A stretch of 64,000 bases of DNA, from positions 1,890,212 to 1,954,211 of the forward strand of contig CALSRM010000003.1 of the NCBI GenBank assembly GCA_943788755.1, in the 5' to 3' direction. Source of the DNA: an uncultured Flavobacteriales bacterium (lineage in GTDB: Bacteria > Bacteroidota > Bacteroidia > Flavobacteriales_D > Parvicellaceae). Within the stretch, counting starts at the first letter, position 1, and each line of letters opens with the position of its first letter. Below the pieces are notes generated by a model. It made no database searches, was not told where the DNA came from, and saw only the letters and a list, made by a program, of their open reading frames with translations. Both the position numbers and the translations under genes were made by a program. Positions 52,323-64,000 of the stretch are shown here, in pieces.

Positions 52323-55300
52323 TTATTGCAGGATAATCTTTTCAACCATTTTTTTGGTTAAAGTCCTTACTTCTATAAAGTAAACACCTTTTTCGAAATG
52401 GTCCATATTAATAGCAGTGGTTCTTTCCTTTAGTTCAATCGCGATTACTTGTTTACCAATTGCATCTAGCACGATTAATTGACCTTTACTAAATCGAGGT
52501 AATTCTAAATAGAATATATCTTTAGATGGGTTTGGATAGATGTTTAGTTCTTCTGTTTCATAAGAGACTATTCCAATTTGTGAAGAAACAGTGAATTGGG
52601 AAAATGTTGTACACCCAATTGCGTCTGTAACTGTTAGATAATAAATCCCGGCTTCTAATCCAGTAAGATCTTCTGTTGATGCAGAAAAACCATTAGTGCC
52701 TGTCCAACTATATGCGTATCCTGCTGTACCTCCCGTAACAGAGGCATTTATTGTTCCATCCATAGATGTCATTTCATCAGTTCCAGAGATTGTTATAGTT
52801 AGCTCTGTTAATGTATAAGAGTATGTAGCAGAACCATTATCATCAGTAATTTCTAAATAATAAACCCCTGCCTCTAATCCTGCAATATCTTCAGTAGTTG
52901 CGGAAAAACCATTTGGACCTGTCCATGCATAAGTTATATCTCCGCAACTTGCATCTAAGTTGATTTGAATATCACCTGTAAACTCACCAGTACAAAATGG
53001 ATCCGTTTGACTCATCAAGCTTACTATCGGTCCGGAGAGGGTATTTACAACTATATTTGCAACTTCAGTTACTCCACAAACATCCGTAACAGTAACGCTG
53101 TAGTTTCCTGCTGGTGCGGAAATAATATCTTCAGGATCATCAAAGTCTCCTGTTCCGTCTGTGTCCCAATCAAAAGTATATCCAGGAGTACCTCCAGCAA
53201 CAGTTAAGTCGATAGAACCAGATTCAATTAACTCAACTGGAGCAGAACTTGCGTAAGGTACTGAACTAAAACAAGTTCCTGCAACCCAAGAAAATGCACC
53301 GTTACATTGGTCCAGCCCGAACTCTGAAGGATATCCGGAAATAGTAATTATATCTTGCGATCCATCTGAATAATCAATTGTTAAATTCGACCATCCTAAT
53401 AATTCTAACCCATTTGTTGCAATCGGCATCATATCAAAATTAAAGTTGTTCATTCCTTGAACAATCAGAGGATATGTTCCAGCTGCTAATGAATAATTTT
53501 CAATAATTCCACAACCGTTACCACCATCATTAGTCGCTACCGCTGACAATGCCAAACTCCCGTTAATGTTGAACTCAAATGCTCCATCACTTAACTGAAA
53601 ACACGAGAGACCTCCACCTTCAAAAGTAAGCATGTTTAGTGTTAATCCTACAACTGTTTTAGGAGTAGAACAAACGGCATCTAAAACGCTAGAAGTAATT
53701 GTTATTGGATCTGGAGTTGGATCTGAAATTACAAATACCATTTGAGTCGTTCCGTTATCATCTGTTACATCAACTGTGTATGACCCTGCCTCCAATCCTG
53801 TAATATCTTCAGTAGTTGCGGAAAAACCATTTGGACCTGTCCATGCAAAACTGAATAAGCCACATGATCCTGCTAAATCAATATCAAAGGAGCCGTCTGC
53901 TCCTGCTGGACAAGTTGGGTCAGCAGAATTATTTAAAGTAACTACTGCACCACCTGAATTAGGAACAGAAACAGTAGCCGTCTCAGCGACACCGCAAGCA
54001 TCAGAAACAACTACCGTATAATTATTAACAATGGCATTTGTAATATCTTCTGAATCATCAAAGTCTCCTGTTCCGTCTGTGTCCCAATCATAGGTATAAC
54101 CACCACCACCGCCAGTAACGGTTAGATCAATAGCTCCGCCTTGTGTAATGTTTACATTTCCTGTACCATTGTATGAATACACCCCCACACATACACCTGC
54201 TTGACTAGTACCTCCTCCTGAACAAAAATGAGAACCATAAGAAGAAGGATCTCCAGATAATTCTATTGTTTCCATAGAGCCATCTGCATAATTAACTTCT
54301 AAATAAGACCATCCTATGTATTCAACTCCACCAGTAGCTAGAGGTAATAAATCAATTTCGAATGTATTGTTTCCGTCTGTGATCAATCCGTATCCTAGTG
54401 CGGGCAAAGCAAAAGATTCAACCAAACCACATCCAGAACCCCCATCGTTTGCAGCTATTGCTTGTAATGCTGTGGATCCATTAATTAGTAATTCAAAACT
54501 ACCGTCTGTTCCGCTTCCACAATAAAGGCTATTAGATTCTTTAGTTAGCACATGTAAAGTAGCTCCAGAAATAACTCTTGGTATTGCACATATAACAGGT
54601 GTAATTACTGTAGTTAGTGCAATTGCAGAAGCTGAAGGATCTGTTAATGTATAAGAATAATTAGTAGAGCCATTATCATCAGTAATTACTAAAGAATAAA
54701 CCCCTGCTTCTAATCCAGCAATATCTTCAGTAGTTGCGGAAAAACCATTAGGGCCTGTCCATGCATAAGTTATATTTCCACAACTTGTATCTAGGTTGAT
54801 TTGAATATCACCTGTAAAACCACCAGTACAAAACGGATCTGTTTTACTTGTCAAGCTTACTAGCGGTCCGGAGAGCGCATTTACAGCTATGTTTGCAACT
54901 TCGGTTACTCCACAAACATCCATAACAGTAACGCTGTAGTTTCCTGCTGGTGCGGGAATAATATCTTCAGGATCATCAAAGTCTCCTGTTCCGTCTGTGT
55001 CCCAATCATAGGAATAACCACCACCACCGCCAGTAACGGTTAGATCAATAGCTCCGCCTTGTGTAATGTTTACATTTCCTATACCATTATATGAATACAC
55101 CCCCACACATACACCTGCTTCAACAACACTACCTTGACAAAAACTATTGCCATAAGCAGAAGGATTTCCTGATAATTCTATTGTTTCCATAGAGCCATCT
55201 GCATAATTAACCTCTAAATAAGACCATCCTATGTATCCAAGTCCACCGGTACCTGGAGGTAGTAAATCAATATCGAATGTATTGTTTCCGTCTGTGATCA

Positions 55301-58300
55301 ATCCGTATCCTAGTGCGGGCAAAGCAAAAGATTCAACCAAACCACATCCAGAACCCCCATCGTTTGCAGCTATTGCTTGTAATCCTGTGGATCCATTAAT
55401 TAGTAGTTCAAAACTACCGTCTGTTCCGCCACAATAGCTGTCACCACCTTCTGCGGTTAGCATATGTAAAGTAGCTCCAGAAATAACTATTGGTATTGAA
55501 CATATAACAGGAGTAATTACTGTAGTTAGTGCAATTGCAGAAGCTGAAGGATCTGTTAATGTATAAGAATAATTAGTAGAGCCATTATCATCAGTAATTA
55601 CTAAAGAATAAACCCCTGCTTCTAATCCAGCAATATCTTCAGTAGTTGCGGAAAAACCATTAGGGCCTGTCCATGCATAAGTTATATTTCCACAACTTGT
55701 ATCTAGGTTGATTTGAATATCACCTGTAAAACCACCAGTACAAAACGGATCTGTTTTACTTGTCAAGCTTACTAGCGGTCCGGAGAGCGCATTTACAGCT
55801 ATGTTTGCAACTTCGGTTACTCCACAAACATCCATAACAGTAACGCTGTAGTTTCCTGCTGGTGCGGGAATAATATCTTCAGGATCATCAAAGTCTCCTG
55901 TTCCGTCTGTGTCCCAATCATAGGAATAACCACCACCACCGCCAGTAACGGTTAGATCAATAGCTCCGCCTTGTGTAATGTTTACATTTCCTATACCATT
56001 ATATGAATACACCCCCACACATACACCTGCTTCAACAACACTACCTTGACAAAAACTATTGCCATAAGCAGAAGGATTTCCTGATAATTCTATTGTTTCC
56101 ATAGAGCCATCTGCATAATTAACCTCTAAATAAGACCATCCTATGTATCCAAGTCCACCGGTACCTGGAGGTAGTAAATCAATATCGAATGTATTGTTTC
56201 CGTCTGTGATCAATCCGTATCCTAGTGCGGGCAAAGCAAAAGATTCAACCAAACCACATCCAGAACCCCCATCGTTTGCAGCTATTGCTTGTAATCCTGT
56301 GGATCCATTAATTAGTAGTTCAAAACTACCGTCTGTTCCGCCACAATAGCTGTCACCACCTTCTGCGGTTAGCATATGTAAAGTAGCTCCAGAAATAACT
56401 ATTGGTATTGAACATATAACAGGAGTAATTACTGTAGTTAGTGCAATTGCAGAAGCTGAAGGATCTGTTAATGTATAAGAATAATTAGTAGAGCCATTAT
56501 CATCAGTAATTACTAAAGAATAAACCCCTGCTTCTAATCCTGCAATATCTTCAGTAGTTGCGGAAAAACCATTAGGGCCTGTCCATGCATAAGTTATATT
56601 TCCACAACTTGTATCTAGGTTGATTTGAATATCACCTGTAAAACCACCAGTACAAAACGGATCTGTTTTACTTGTCAAGCTTACTAGCGGTCCGGAGAGC
56701 GCATTTACAGCTATGTTTGCAACTTCGGTTACTCCACAAACATCCATAACAGTAACGCTGTAGTTTCCTGCTGGTGCGGGAATAATATCTTCAGGATCAT
56801 CAAAGTCTCCTGTTCCGTCTGTGTCCCAATCATAGGAATAACCACCACCACCGCCAGTAACGGTTAGATCAATAGCTCCGCCTTGTGTAATGTTTACATT
56901 TCCTATACCATTATATGAATACACCCCCACACATACACCTGCTTCAACAACACCTACCTCCTGACAAAAACTGATTGCCATAAGCAGAAGGATTTCCTGA
57001 TAATTCTATTGTTTCCATAGAGCCATCTGCATAATTAACTTCTAAATAAGACCATCCTATGTATCCAAGTCCACCGGTACCTGGAGGTAGTAAATCAATA
57101 TCGAATGTATTGTTTCCGTCTGTGATCAATCCGTATCCTAGTGCGGGCAAAGCAAAAGATTCAACCAAACCACATCCAGAACCCCCATCGTTTGCAGCTA
57201 TTGCTTGTAATCCTGTGGATCCATTAATTAGTAGTTCAAAACTACCGTCTGTTCCGCCACAATAGCTGTCACCACCTTCTGCGGTTAGCATATGTAAAGT
57301 AGCTCCAGAAATAACTATTGGTATTGAACATATAACAGGAGTAATTACTGTAGTTAGTGCAATTGCAGAAGCTGAAGGATCTGTTAATGTATAAGAATAA
57401 TTAGTAGAGCCATTATCATCAGTAATTACTAAAGAATAAACCCCTGCTTCTAATCCTGTAATATCTTCACTGAATGAAGTAAATAAATTTGGACCTGTCC
57501 ATTCATAAGTTATATCTCCACAAGATTGAACATTTAAATCTAGGGAACCATCAAATTTCCCTGAACATGAAGGGTCCGTTTGCACTACTAAATCAACCTT
57601 AGGCGCAGACGCAAAGTTACAAAAATCAATTTGAGTTAATTGCCCAAAATATGAGCTTGCACCTGTTGTTGCATTATCAAGATCTCCTGTTTTAGTAAAA
57701 GCGCTTGTAGTTAAATTAAAAGAAAAGACTGTTCCTGCTCCACCTGATCCTTGGGAAGAAGTTACACCATATAGTAAGCCGTCGTATGCTTCCATTAATT
57801 GACAGTACGAAGCATCTCCATCGTTTGTGCCATCTAAATCATGTAAAATGGTTACCGCAGAAGTAGCTGGATCTAAAGAGTAAACTGATCCTGCGCCAAA
57901 AGCTCCACCATCATAAGTAGTTCCATAAAGCATTCCATTACTTGCTTCGAGTAATTCTCCTTTTGGGTTGCTGGAAGTACCGTCAAAATCGTAAATATTG
58001 GTGTAGACTCCACCTACAATGTCATACGAATAAATATTCCCCAATCCAGAAGCACCTCCAAAAGAGGTAGCTCCATACAATAATCCGTTAGTTGCCTGAA
58101 TAACTCCTCCATAAGGCTGCGATCCATTGGTTCCATCCATGTCAAATAACATTGTATGCAGACCTGATAAAGGGTCAAAAGAAAATAAAGTTCCTTGTCC
58201 TGAAGAACCTCCATTTAATGTTACACCGTAAAAAACACCATTGCTTGCTTCGTATAATGATGTCAATGGTTTATTTCCCTGAGGATCATTAAAACTATGG

Positions 58301-58782
58301 AGAGGAACGAAATTTTGAGTAGCCGGATCAAAAGAAAAGATAAGTCCAGCTCCATCGGTGCCGCCAATAAATGTCATTCCATATAGTAAGCCATCGGACC
58401 CCTGTAATAGACTGCCATATGGAGTGGAACCATTAGTTCCGCCATCAAAATCATACTCTACAGTAAAAGTTGAAGTAGCTGGATCATATGAATAAATGTT
58501 TCCCGCTCCTATGGCTCCACCTTCTGAAGTCATACCATAAAATTTATTGTTATTGGCAAATATTAGGCTGCTAAATGCAGTTGATCCTGGTGCTAAATCT
58601 GCAACATAAGAAAGATTGCCTCCCGCTGAATCCGTTTTAAATATTGTTCCTGCTCCAGAAGGTCCCCCTTTATTTGTAGCTCCCCAAAACTCATATTGCT
58701 GGGCTTTTGCCGAAGAAAAGCTAATTAGTATGCCTAAAACCAGGAAGCTCAGTTTGAAATAATTGTTAATCCTATACTTCAT
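52323..58782 (-). CDS. Giant secreted GloVer/SprB-repeat protein with T9SS sorting domain, frameshift cluster
   Basis: Read through a net +4 shift at 56954-56973 it gives about 2151 residues from the ATG at 58782. A signal peptide (LSFLVLGILISFSSAKAQ) is followed by seven GloVer-type tandem repeats (LLYGMTFIGGTDGAG, FYGVTLNGGSSGQG and similar), likely a beta-propeller. SprB-like repeats follow (YAWTGPNGFSATTEDIAGLE), within near-identical 304-residue units that each carry an extra cysteine-bearing beta domain (SFELLINGSTGLQAIAAND). The end is a type A sorting domain (LNIYPNPSKDIFYLEL). SprB repeats occur in gliding and adhesion proteins, so a surface adhesin is likely. Copy number may be misassembled. 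Confidence 0.85.
53275..57470 (-). repeat. Tandem 912-bp coding repeats in the giant adhesin gene
   Basis: Units recur every 912 bases (starts of a common landmark at 55231 and 56143, and at 57059 after the 4-base insertion). The units at roughly 55141-56052 and 56053-56964 look identical wherever I compared them. The partial unit at 56965-57470 matches except for the insertion cluster. The unit before (about 54230-55140, spacing 915) differs at scattered sites, and the one before that (about 53275-54229) is clearly diverged. Each unit encodes about 304 residues. Confidence 0.88.
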
Positions 58783-58822
58783 ATGGTAAATTATGTATTG
58801 AATCATGTAATATTTATATGTA

Positions 58823-58830
58823 CAAAAATA
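58823..58830 (-). promoter_or_regulatory. -7 element of the giant GloVer/SprB gene
   Basis: On the minus strand TATTTTTG matches TAnnTTTG, 40 bases before the ATG at 58782. No clear -33 element was seen. Confidence 0.35.
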
Positions 58831-59013
58831 CTAATAAAGTAATGAATTAAATTGAATATTCTATTAAACAAGCTAATCTTTTTGTTGAATGCATTCTTCA
58901 AATTACCGAGTATATTTTTGTTTACTTCCGTTTTAAGGTTTAGCAGGGTAGAAGTGATATTCTGAAAAGTGGTTAATAAGTGTATTTTACTATGATTTTG
59001 ACTGGGTTTTTAT

Positions 59014-59021
59014 TATATTTG
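59014..59021 (+). promoter_or_regulatory. -7 element of the lamin-tail/Ig-repeat gene
   Basis: TATATTTG matches TAnnTTTG. TTTG at 58997-59000 is closer than usual for a -33 element. The ATG is 75 bases downstream. Otherwise the 58807-59096 gap between the two divergent giant genes shows nothing recognisable. Confidence 0.35.
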
Positions 59022-59096
59022 ATGTGTTAATTATGTGATATCCTAGATGGTATTACCTGAAACCACATAATTACCTTATTTGACATTATTAATATT

Positions 59097-62000
59097 ATGT
59101 ACCTTAAGGTATTATTGTTACAGATACTAGCACTTCTTTATCTAACAAACTTTTCTGCACAAACACTAATTATAAATGAAGTTTCTCAGGGCTCGAGTGG
59201 AGTGCAAGAATATGTTGAACTTCTTGTCATACCCGATCCTTCTCAAACTATTTCTTGTACTGAAGTGCTTCCATGCTTGGATTTACGGGGATGGATCTTT
59301 GATGATAACAATGGTTATTTTACTGGTTTAGGCATAGGTTTCGGAATAGCGCCAGGTGCATGTCGTTTTTCTCTTGATCCTTTTTGGACTTGCATACCAG
59401 TGGGCACTATAATTACAATTTATAATGATGTTGATCCAAATGCTTCATTGCCTTCTGATGATCTATTAATGTTAGATGCAAATTGTGGTTTAGTGATAGG
59501 AATTAGTTCTGTTTTATTTGAAAGGGCCGACAATTCAATAAACTCACTAACACCAAACACAACAAGCTTGAATTATCCGACAGAATGGACGTCAGGTGGA
59601 GTATGGACCCAAATAGGAATGTCTAATGGTAATGATTCATTCCAGATTTATGATCCAACTGACACATCTACTCCTGTTCATTCAGTGTCTTGGGGAAACA
59701 ATAATCAAAATAATTATATTTATTTCAGCGCATCGATGTCAGGAGACGTCGTTTATGCTGAAAATACAGTGGACTGTGATTTCTTTCTTCAAGCTAATTG
59801 GGTAGTTGGAGGAACCGCATCAGGCGCAAGTGATGAGCAGACACCAGGTACATTTAATACGGTTGCTAATCAAAATTGTATCGAAACGCTAAACAATGGT
59901 TGTCTTGATCCGTTGATTGCATCAGCTTTAAGTACCGATGAGAATTGTAATTGCGATGGAACGGCATCAGTTGAAGACCAATTCGGGAATCCTCTTACGG
60001 TTGGTTCGGATGGTAATTACTCTTACGTTTGGTACGATGATTCTGATCCATTTATTCCTCTAGGAGAAACAGGTGTTACAGTAACAGGTTTATGCTCCGG
60101 AACTTATAATGTAATAGTTACATCTGGAGTAGGCTGCATAGATACAGCTACTGTTATGATAAGTGCAACGGGAAGTCCATCAGCACCAATCGCTCTAGCA
60201 GATGCCACATATTGTTTTGGAGATGACTTGGTAGATTTAACGGCAAGTGGTTCTGGAGGATTGTTAATATGGTATAATGATGTTGATTTGACCAATGTTT
60301 TAGGTTCTGGAGGAACACTCACTCCAACTAATACGGTTGGAACGATAATGTATTACGCTACAGAAACTATTGCAGGATGCGAGAGTCCTGCGGATTCTGC
60401 TGCAGTAACAGTAAATGCATTACCAACAATAACTGGGACATTAAATGCATGTATAGGATTAACGACACAGTTAACTGGGTCAGGAACTCCAGCTGCTGTT
60501 TCTCCTTGGGTTTCCTCAAACGTGGCAGTGGCCTCTGTTGATAATACAGGATTAGTAACTGGAGTATCAGCAGGAACAAGTGTAATAACTTATACTGATG
60601 CTAATGGTTGTGACGTTGATGAAACAGTTACAGTTGATCCAAACGTAACCCCAACATTTGCTCAATTAGGGCCTTATTGTGTTGGAGATGTAGCAGGTAC
60701 ACTACCTACAACATCTACAAATGGAGCAACAGGGACATGGGATGCTGCTATATCTACAGCAGCGAATGGGACAATAACATATACATTTACACCCGGTTCT
60801 GGCTGTTTTACAACAGCAACAATGGATGTTACAGTTGATCCAAACGTAACCCCAACATTTGCTCAATTAGGGCCTTATTGTGTTGGAGATGTAGCAGGTA
60901 CACTACCTACAACATCTACAAATGGAGCAACAGGGACATGGGATGCTGCCATATCTACAGCAGCGAATGGGACAATAACATATACCTTTACACCCGGTTC
61001 TGGCTGTTTTACAACAGCAACAATGGATGTTACAGTTGATCCAAACGTAACCCCAACATTTGCTCAATTAGGGCCTTATTGTGTTGGAGATGTAGCAGGT
61101 ACACTGCCTACAACATCTACAAATGGAGCAACAGGGACATGGGATGCTGCCATATCTACAGCAGCGAATGGGACAATAACATATACATTTACACCCGGTC
61201 TCTGGCTGTTTTACAACAGCAACAATGGATGTTACAGTTGATCCAAACGTAACCCCAACATTTGCTCAATTAGGGCCTTATTGTGTTGGAGATGTAGCAG
61301 GTACACTACCTACAACATCTACAAATGGAGCAACAGGGACATGGGATGCTGCTATATCTACAGCAGCGAATGGGACAATAACATATACATTTACACCCGG
61401 TTCTGGCTGTTTTACAACAGCAACAATGGATGTTACAGTTGATCCAAACGTAACCCCAACATTTGCTCAATTAGGGCCTTATTGTGTTGGAGATGTAGCA
61501 GGTACACTACCTACAACATCTACAAATGGAGCAACAGGGACATGGGATGCTGCCATATCTACAGCAGCGAATGGGACAATAACATATACATTTACACCCG
61601 GTTCTGGCTGTTTTACAACAGCAACAATGGATGTTACAGTTGATCCAAACGTAACCCCAACATTTGCTCAATTAGGGCCTTATTGTGTTGGAGATGTAGC
61701 AGGTACACTACCTACAACATCTACAAATGGAGCAACAGGGACATGGGATGCTGCCATATCTACAGCAGCGAATGGGACAATAACATATACATTTACACCC
61801 GGTTCTGGCTGTTTTACAACAGCAACAATGGATGTTACAGTTGATCCAAACGTAACCCCAACATTTGCTCAATTAGGGCCTTATTGTGTTGGAGATGTAG
61901 CAGGTACACTACCTACAACATCTACAAATGGAGCAACAGGGACATGGGATGCTGCCATATCTACAGCAGCGAATGGGACAATAACATATACATTTACACC

Positions 62001-64000
62001 CGGTTCTGGCTGTTTTACAACAGCAACAATGGATGTTACAGTTGATCCAAACGTAACCCCAACATTTGCTCAATTAGGGCCTTATTGTGTTGGAGATGTA
62101 GCAGGTACACTACCTACAACATCTACAAACGGAGCAACAGGGACATGGGATGCTGCCATATCTACAGCAGCGAATGGGACAATAACATATACCTTTACAC
62201 CCGGTTCTGGCTGTTTTACAACAGCAACAATGGATGTTACAGTTGATCCAAACGTAACCCCAACATTTGCTCAATTAGGGCCTTATTGTGTTGGAGATGT
62301 AGCAGGTACACTACCTACAACATCTACAAATGGAGCAACAGGGACATGGGATGCTGCCATATCTACAGCAGCGAATGGGACAATAACATATACCTTTACA
62401 CCCGGTTCTGGCTGTTTTACAACAGCAACAATGGATGTGGTTGTAAATACCACACCAACAATAATTCTTAATAACCCATCACCAGTTTGTTCGCCATTAA
62501 CAGTTGATATTACGGCTAATGCTGTTTCAAGTACAGATGTTGGCACGATGCTTTATTATTCAGATGTTGCAATGACGATACTTGTTCCAGATGCAACAAT
62601 AGTTAGTGCAGGAACATATTATGTTGAGGCAACAAACGCAGGTTGTGCAGCAAATGGTTCAATTACGGTAACGGTAAATGCACTGCCAGTAGTTAATTCT
62701 ATAACACCATCTGAATGTGAGAACGTTTCTGGATCCGGGCAAGCTTTAAATATTGATGTAACAGGATTGGAAGCAGGGTTGCATGGTTCTGGAACATTCA
62801 TTTGGTTTACAGATAATAGTTATGTAACACCTTCTGCTCCGCAACCAACAGACGTTACTGTAAGTGATGGGGAAACCTTTTATTTTGAAGTAACAAGTAA
62901 TGGATGTACAGTTCAAAATAGTATTACTTATGCAGTAGGAAATAATATTTCACTTAATGATCCTATGCCAGATTTTTGCGAAGATGCAGTTGGTAGTGGT
63001 GAAGTAACAGGAATAGATTTAAATGATTTTAATGACGCAGTTTTTGCTGGAGCAACTACTTATACATGGGCAACTGGTCCTACAGGTGTTACTATTAATG
63101 ATGGAGATATTATTAATATAGAAGTGACACAAGGGACTTGTCCACCAGTCAGTATAGGTGTTAATTTTACTGTTAATTCTTTACCGATAGCAGCTGTAAG
63201 TGCTGGAGGTACTTATTGTGAAACAATTGAAGCAATTCCAGATGTTACAATTACATTTACAGGAACAGGACCATGGGATTTTGTATATTCAGATGGAACA
63301 GAAACTATCACTGTAACTGATGAATCAACAAGTCCTTATACTATATCTAATGGTATCGATGGGACTTATACTGTTACAAATGTTGTTGATGCTAATGGAT
63401 GTGTTGGGAGTTCACCTAATTCAGTCAATATTACAACCAATGCCCAGCCTACTGCCGAAATAAGCGGTGGAGGTGTAATTTGTGCAGGAGAAACGGCTCC
63501 AGATGTAACAATTGATCTTACTGGGACAGGGCCTTGGGCAGGGAATTATTTCATTGATGGAACTGTAACTCCATTTTCATCTAGTTCAAGTCCATTTGTT
63601 ATAACGGGTGCAGCAGATGGGGTTTATACGCTTCAAACTGTATCAGATAATAATTGTGTAGGGGACGTATTTGGAGTAGTTACAATTACTACAAATCCAT
63701 TGCCAACAATTCTCGGAGTAACTGGTGGTGGTTCGTATTGCCCAGGAGAAATATTTCCTCAAGTAGAAATAGAATTGGAAGGGACTCCAAATTGGAGTTT
63801 AACTTATTGGGATGGGATTAACCTGCCGGTTACAGAGACAGTTTCAAGTAGTCCGTATATAATTTCATCTGGAGCAGATGGTGATTATAGTGTAATTTCT
63901 TTAACGGATGATAATGGATGCGCAGCAACTTCTTTAGGAGGATCAGTAAATGTTTTGACAAACGATTTACCGACTGCAACATTAAGTATTGTAGGAGCTA
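59097..64000 (+). CDS. Giant secreted lamin-tail/Ig-like repeat protein, one frameshift, 3' end missing
   Basis: The frame opens with a signal peptide (MYLKVLLLQILALLYLTNFSAQ) and a lamin-tail-like domain (LIINEVSQGSSGVQEYVELL ... LDLRGWIFDDNNG), then Ig/PKD-like modules. Nine near-identical 67-residue repeats follow (DPNVTPTFAQLGPYCVGDV ... ATMDVTV), then further Ig-like modules of about 110 residues (TFTGTGPWDFVYSDGTE; DLTGTGPWAGNYFIDGT) to the window edge. One extra base near 61199 (GGTCTCTGG where the other eight copies have GGTTCTGG) breaks the frame. Removing it leaves the frame open to base 64000, over 1600 residues. A T9SS or gliding-motility C-terminus is expected beyond the window. 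A surface adhesin is likely. Confidence 0.85.
60633..62442 (+). repeat. Nine tandem 201-bp coding repeats
   Basis: Unit starts (GTTGATCCAAACG) are at 60633, 60834, 61035, 61237, 61438, 61639, 61840, 62041 and 62242. Spacing is 201 bases, except 202 across the unit with the inserted base. Copies differ at only a few positions, such as GCTGCT/GCTGCC and ACATTTACA/ACCTTTACA. Each encodes 67 residues of an Ig-like domain with two conserved cysteines (PYCVGD and SGCFTT). Confidence 0.95.

Noticed and set aside
55231..57265. Three identical 68-residue open frames on the plus strand at 55231, 56143 and 57059
   Set aside because: They are antisense shadows of the 912-bp coding repeats, with proline/serine-rich low-complexity translations and no family resemblance.
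60633..62442. CRISPR-like regular repeats
   Set aside because: The 201-bp units are contiguous, have no spacers, and encode an Ig-like protein domain in frame.

Overview
The window looks like a chromosome segment of a free-living, probably marine, Bacteroidota of the Flavobacteriales type. The DNA is AT-rich. Several secreted proteins end in type IX secretion (T9SS) sorting domains. TAnnTTTG-like promoters are present and Shine-Dalgarno sites are essentially absent. The window also has a six-subunit Na+-translocating NADH:quinone reductase, DUF5103 and DUF6913 proteins, and giant PKD/SprB/Ig-like surface proteins. I saw no tRNA, rRNA, CRISPR array, phage or insertion sequence.

Layout. 0-5 kb: the 3' part of a PKD/GEVED T9SS protein, a secreted protein with two SUMF1 domains, a cold-shock-domain protein and a nitroreductase. 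5-12 kb: a penicillin-acylase-type hydrolase, prmC, ligA, a DUF6913 protein and aroK, then about 735 bp without a recognisable gene. 12-26 kb: a core block with pbpC, dnaK, a LURP-one-like protein, ndk, lon, parE and parC. 26-35 kb: an SRPBCC protein, a redoxin-T9SS protein, a GNAT acetyltransferase, a PA-domain T9SS protein, an MFS transporter, tex, a DinB-like protein and a DUF5103 protein. 35.5-43 kb: nqrABCDEF followed by apbE, the flavin transferase that matures NqrB and NqrC. 43-52 kb: accC, a LytTR-regulator cluster with a two-helix micro-membrane protein and an M23 peptidase-like protein, an arylsulfotransferase-like T9SS protein coupled to a GH3 hydrolase, a membrane MutS-like ATPase, and the wreck of a TPR-SpoIIE phosphatase gene. 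52-64 kb: two divergent giant surface-protein genes, one with near-identical 912-bp repeats and one with nine 201-bp repeats.

The dominant oddity is technical. At least a dozen genes, including the normally essential dnaK (three times), parE, parC and accC, are broken by small frameshifts. Nearly all of these are single-base insertions. Removing the extra bases restores full-length proteins in every case, which points to insertion-biased residual sequencing error rather than gene decay. I annotate these genes as whole CDSs across the shifts and note each break.

Biologically notable points: dnaK and lon share a sigma-54-like promoter element (TTGGCAT-N5-TTGAC). LigA and ParC both end in a clamp-binding-like QxxLF peptide. 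Two mutually exclusive hairpins precede the LytTR regulator. A hidden 55-residue membrane protein overlaps the M23 gene by ATGA. The giant 912-bp repeat array shows a gradient of divergence along its length. I did not find a clearly new defence or mobile system.
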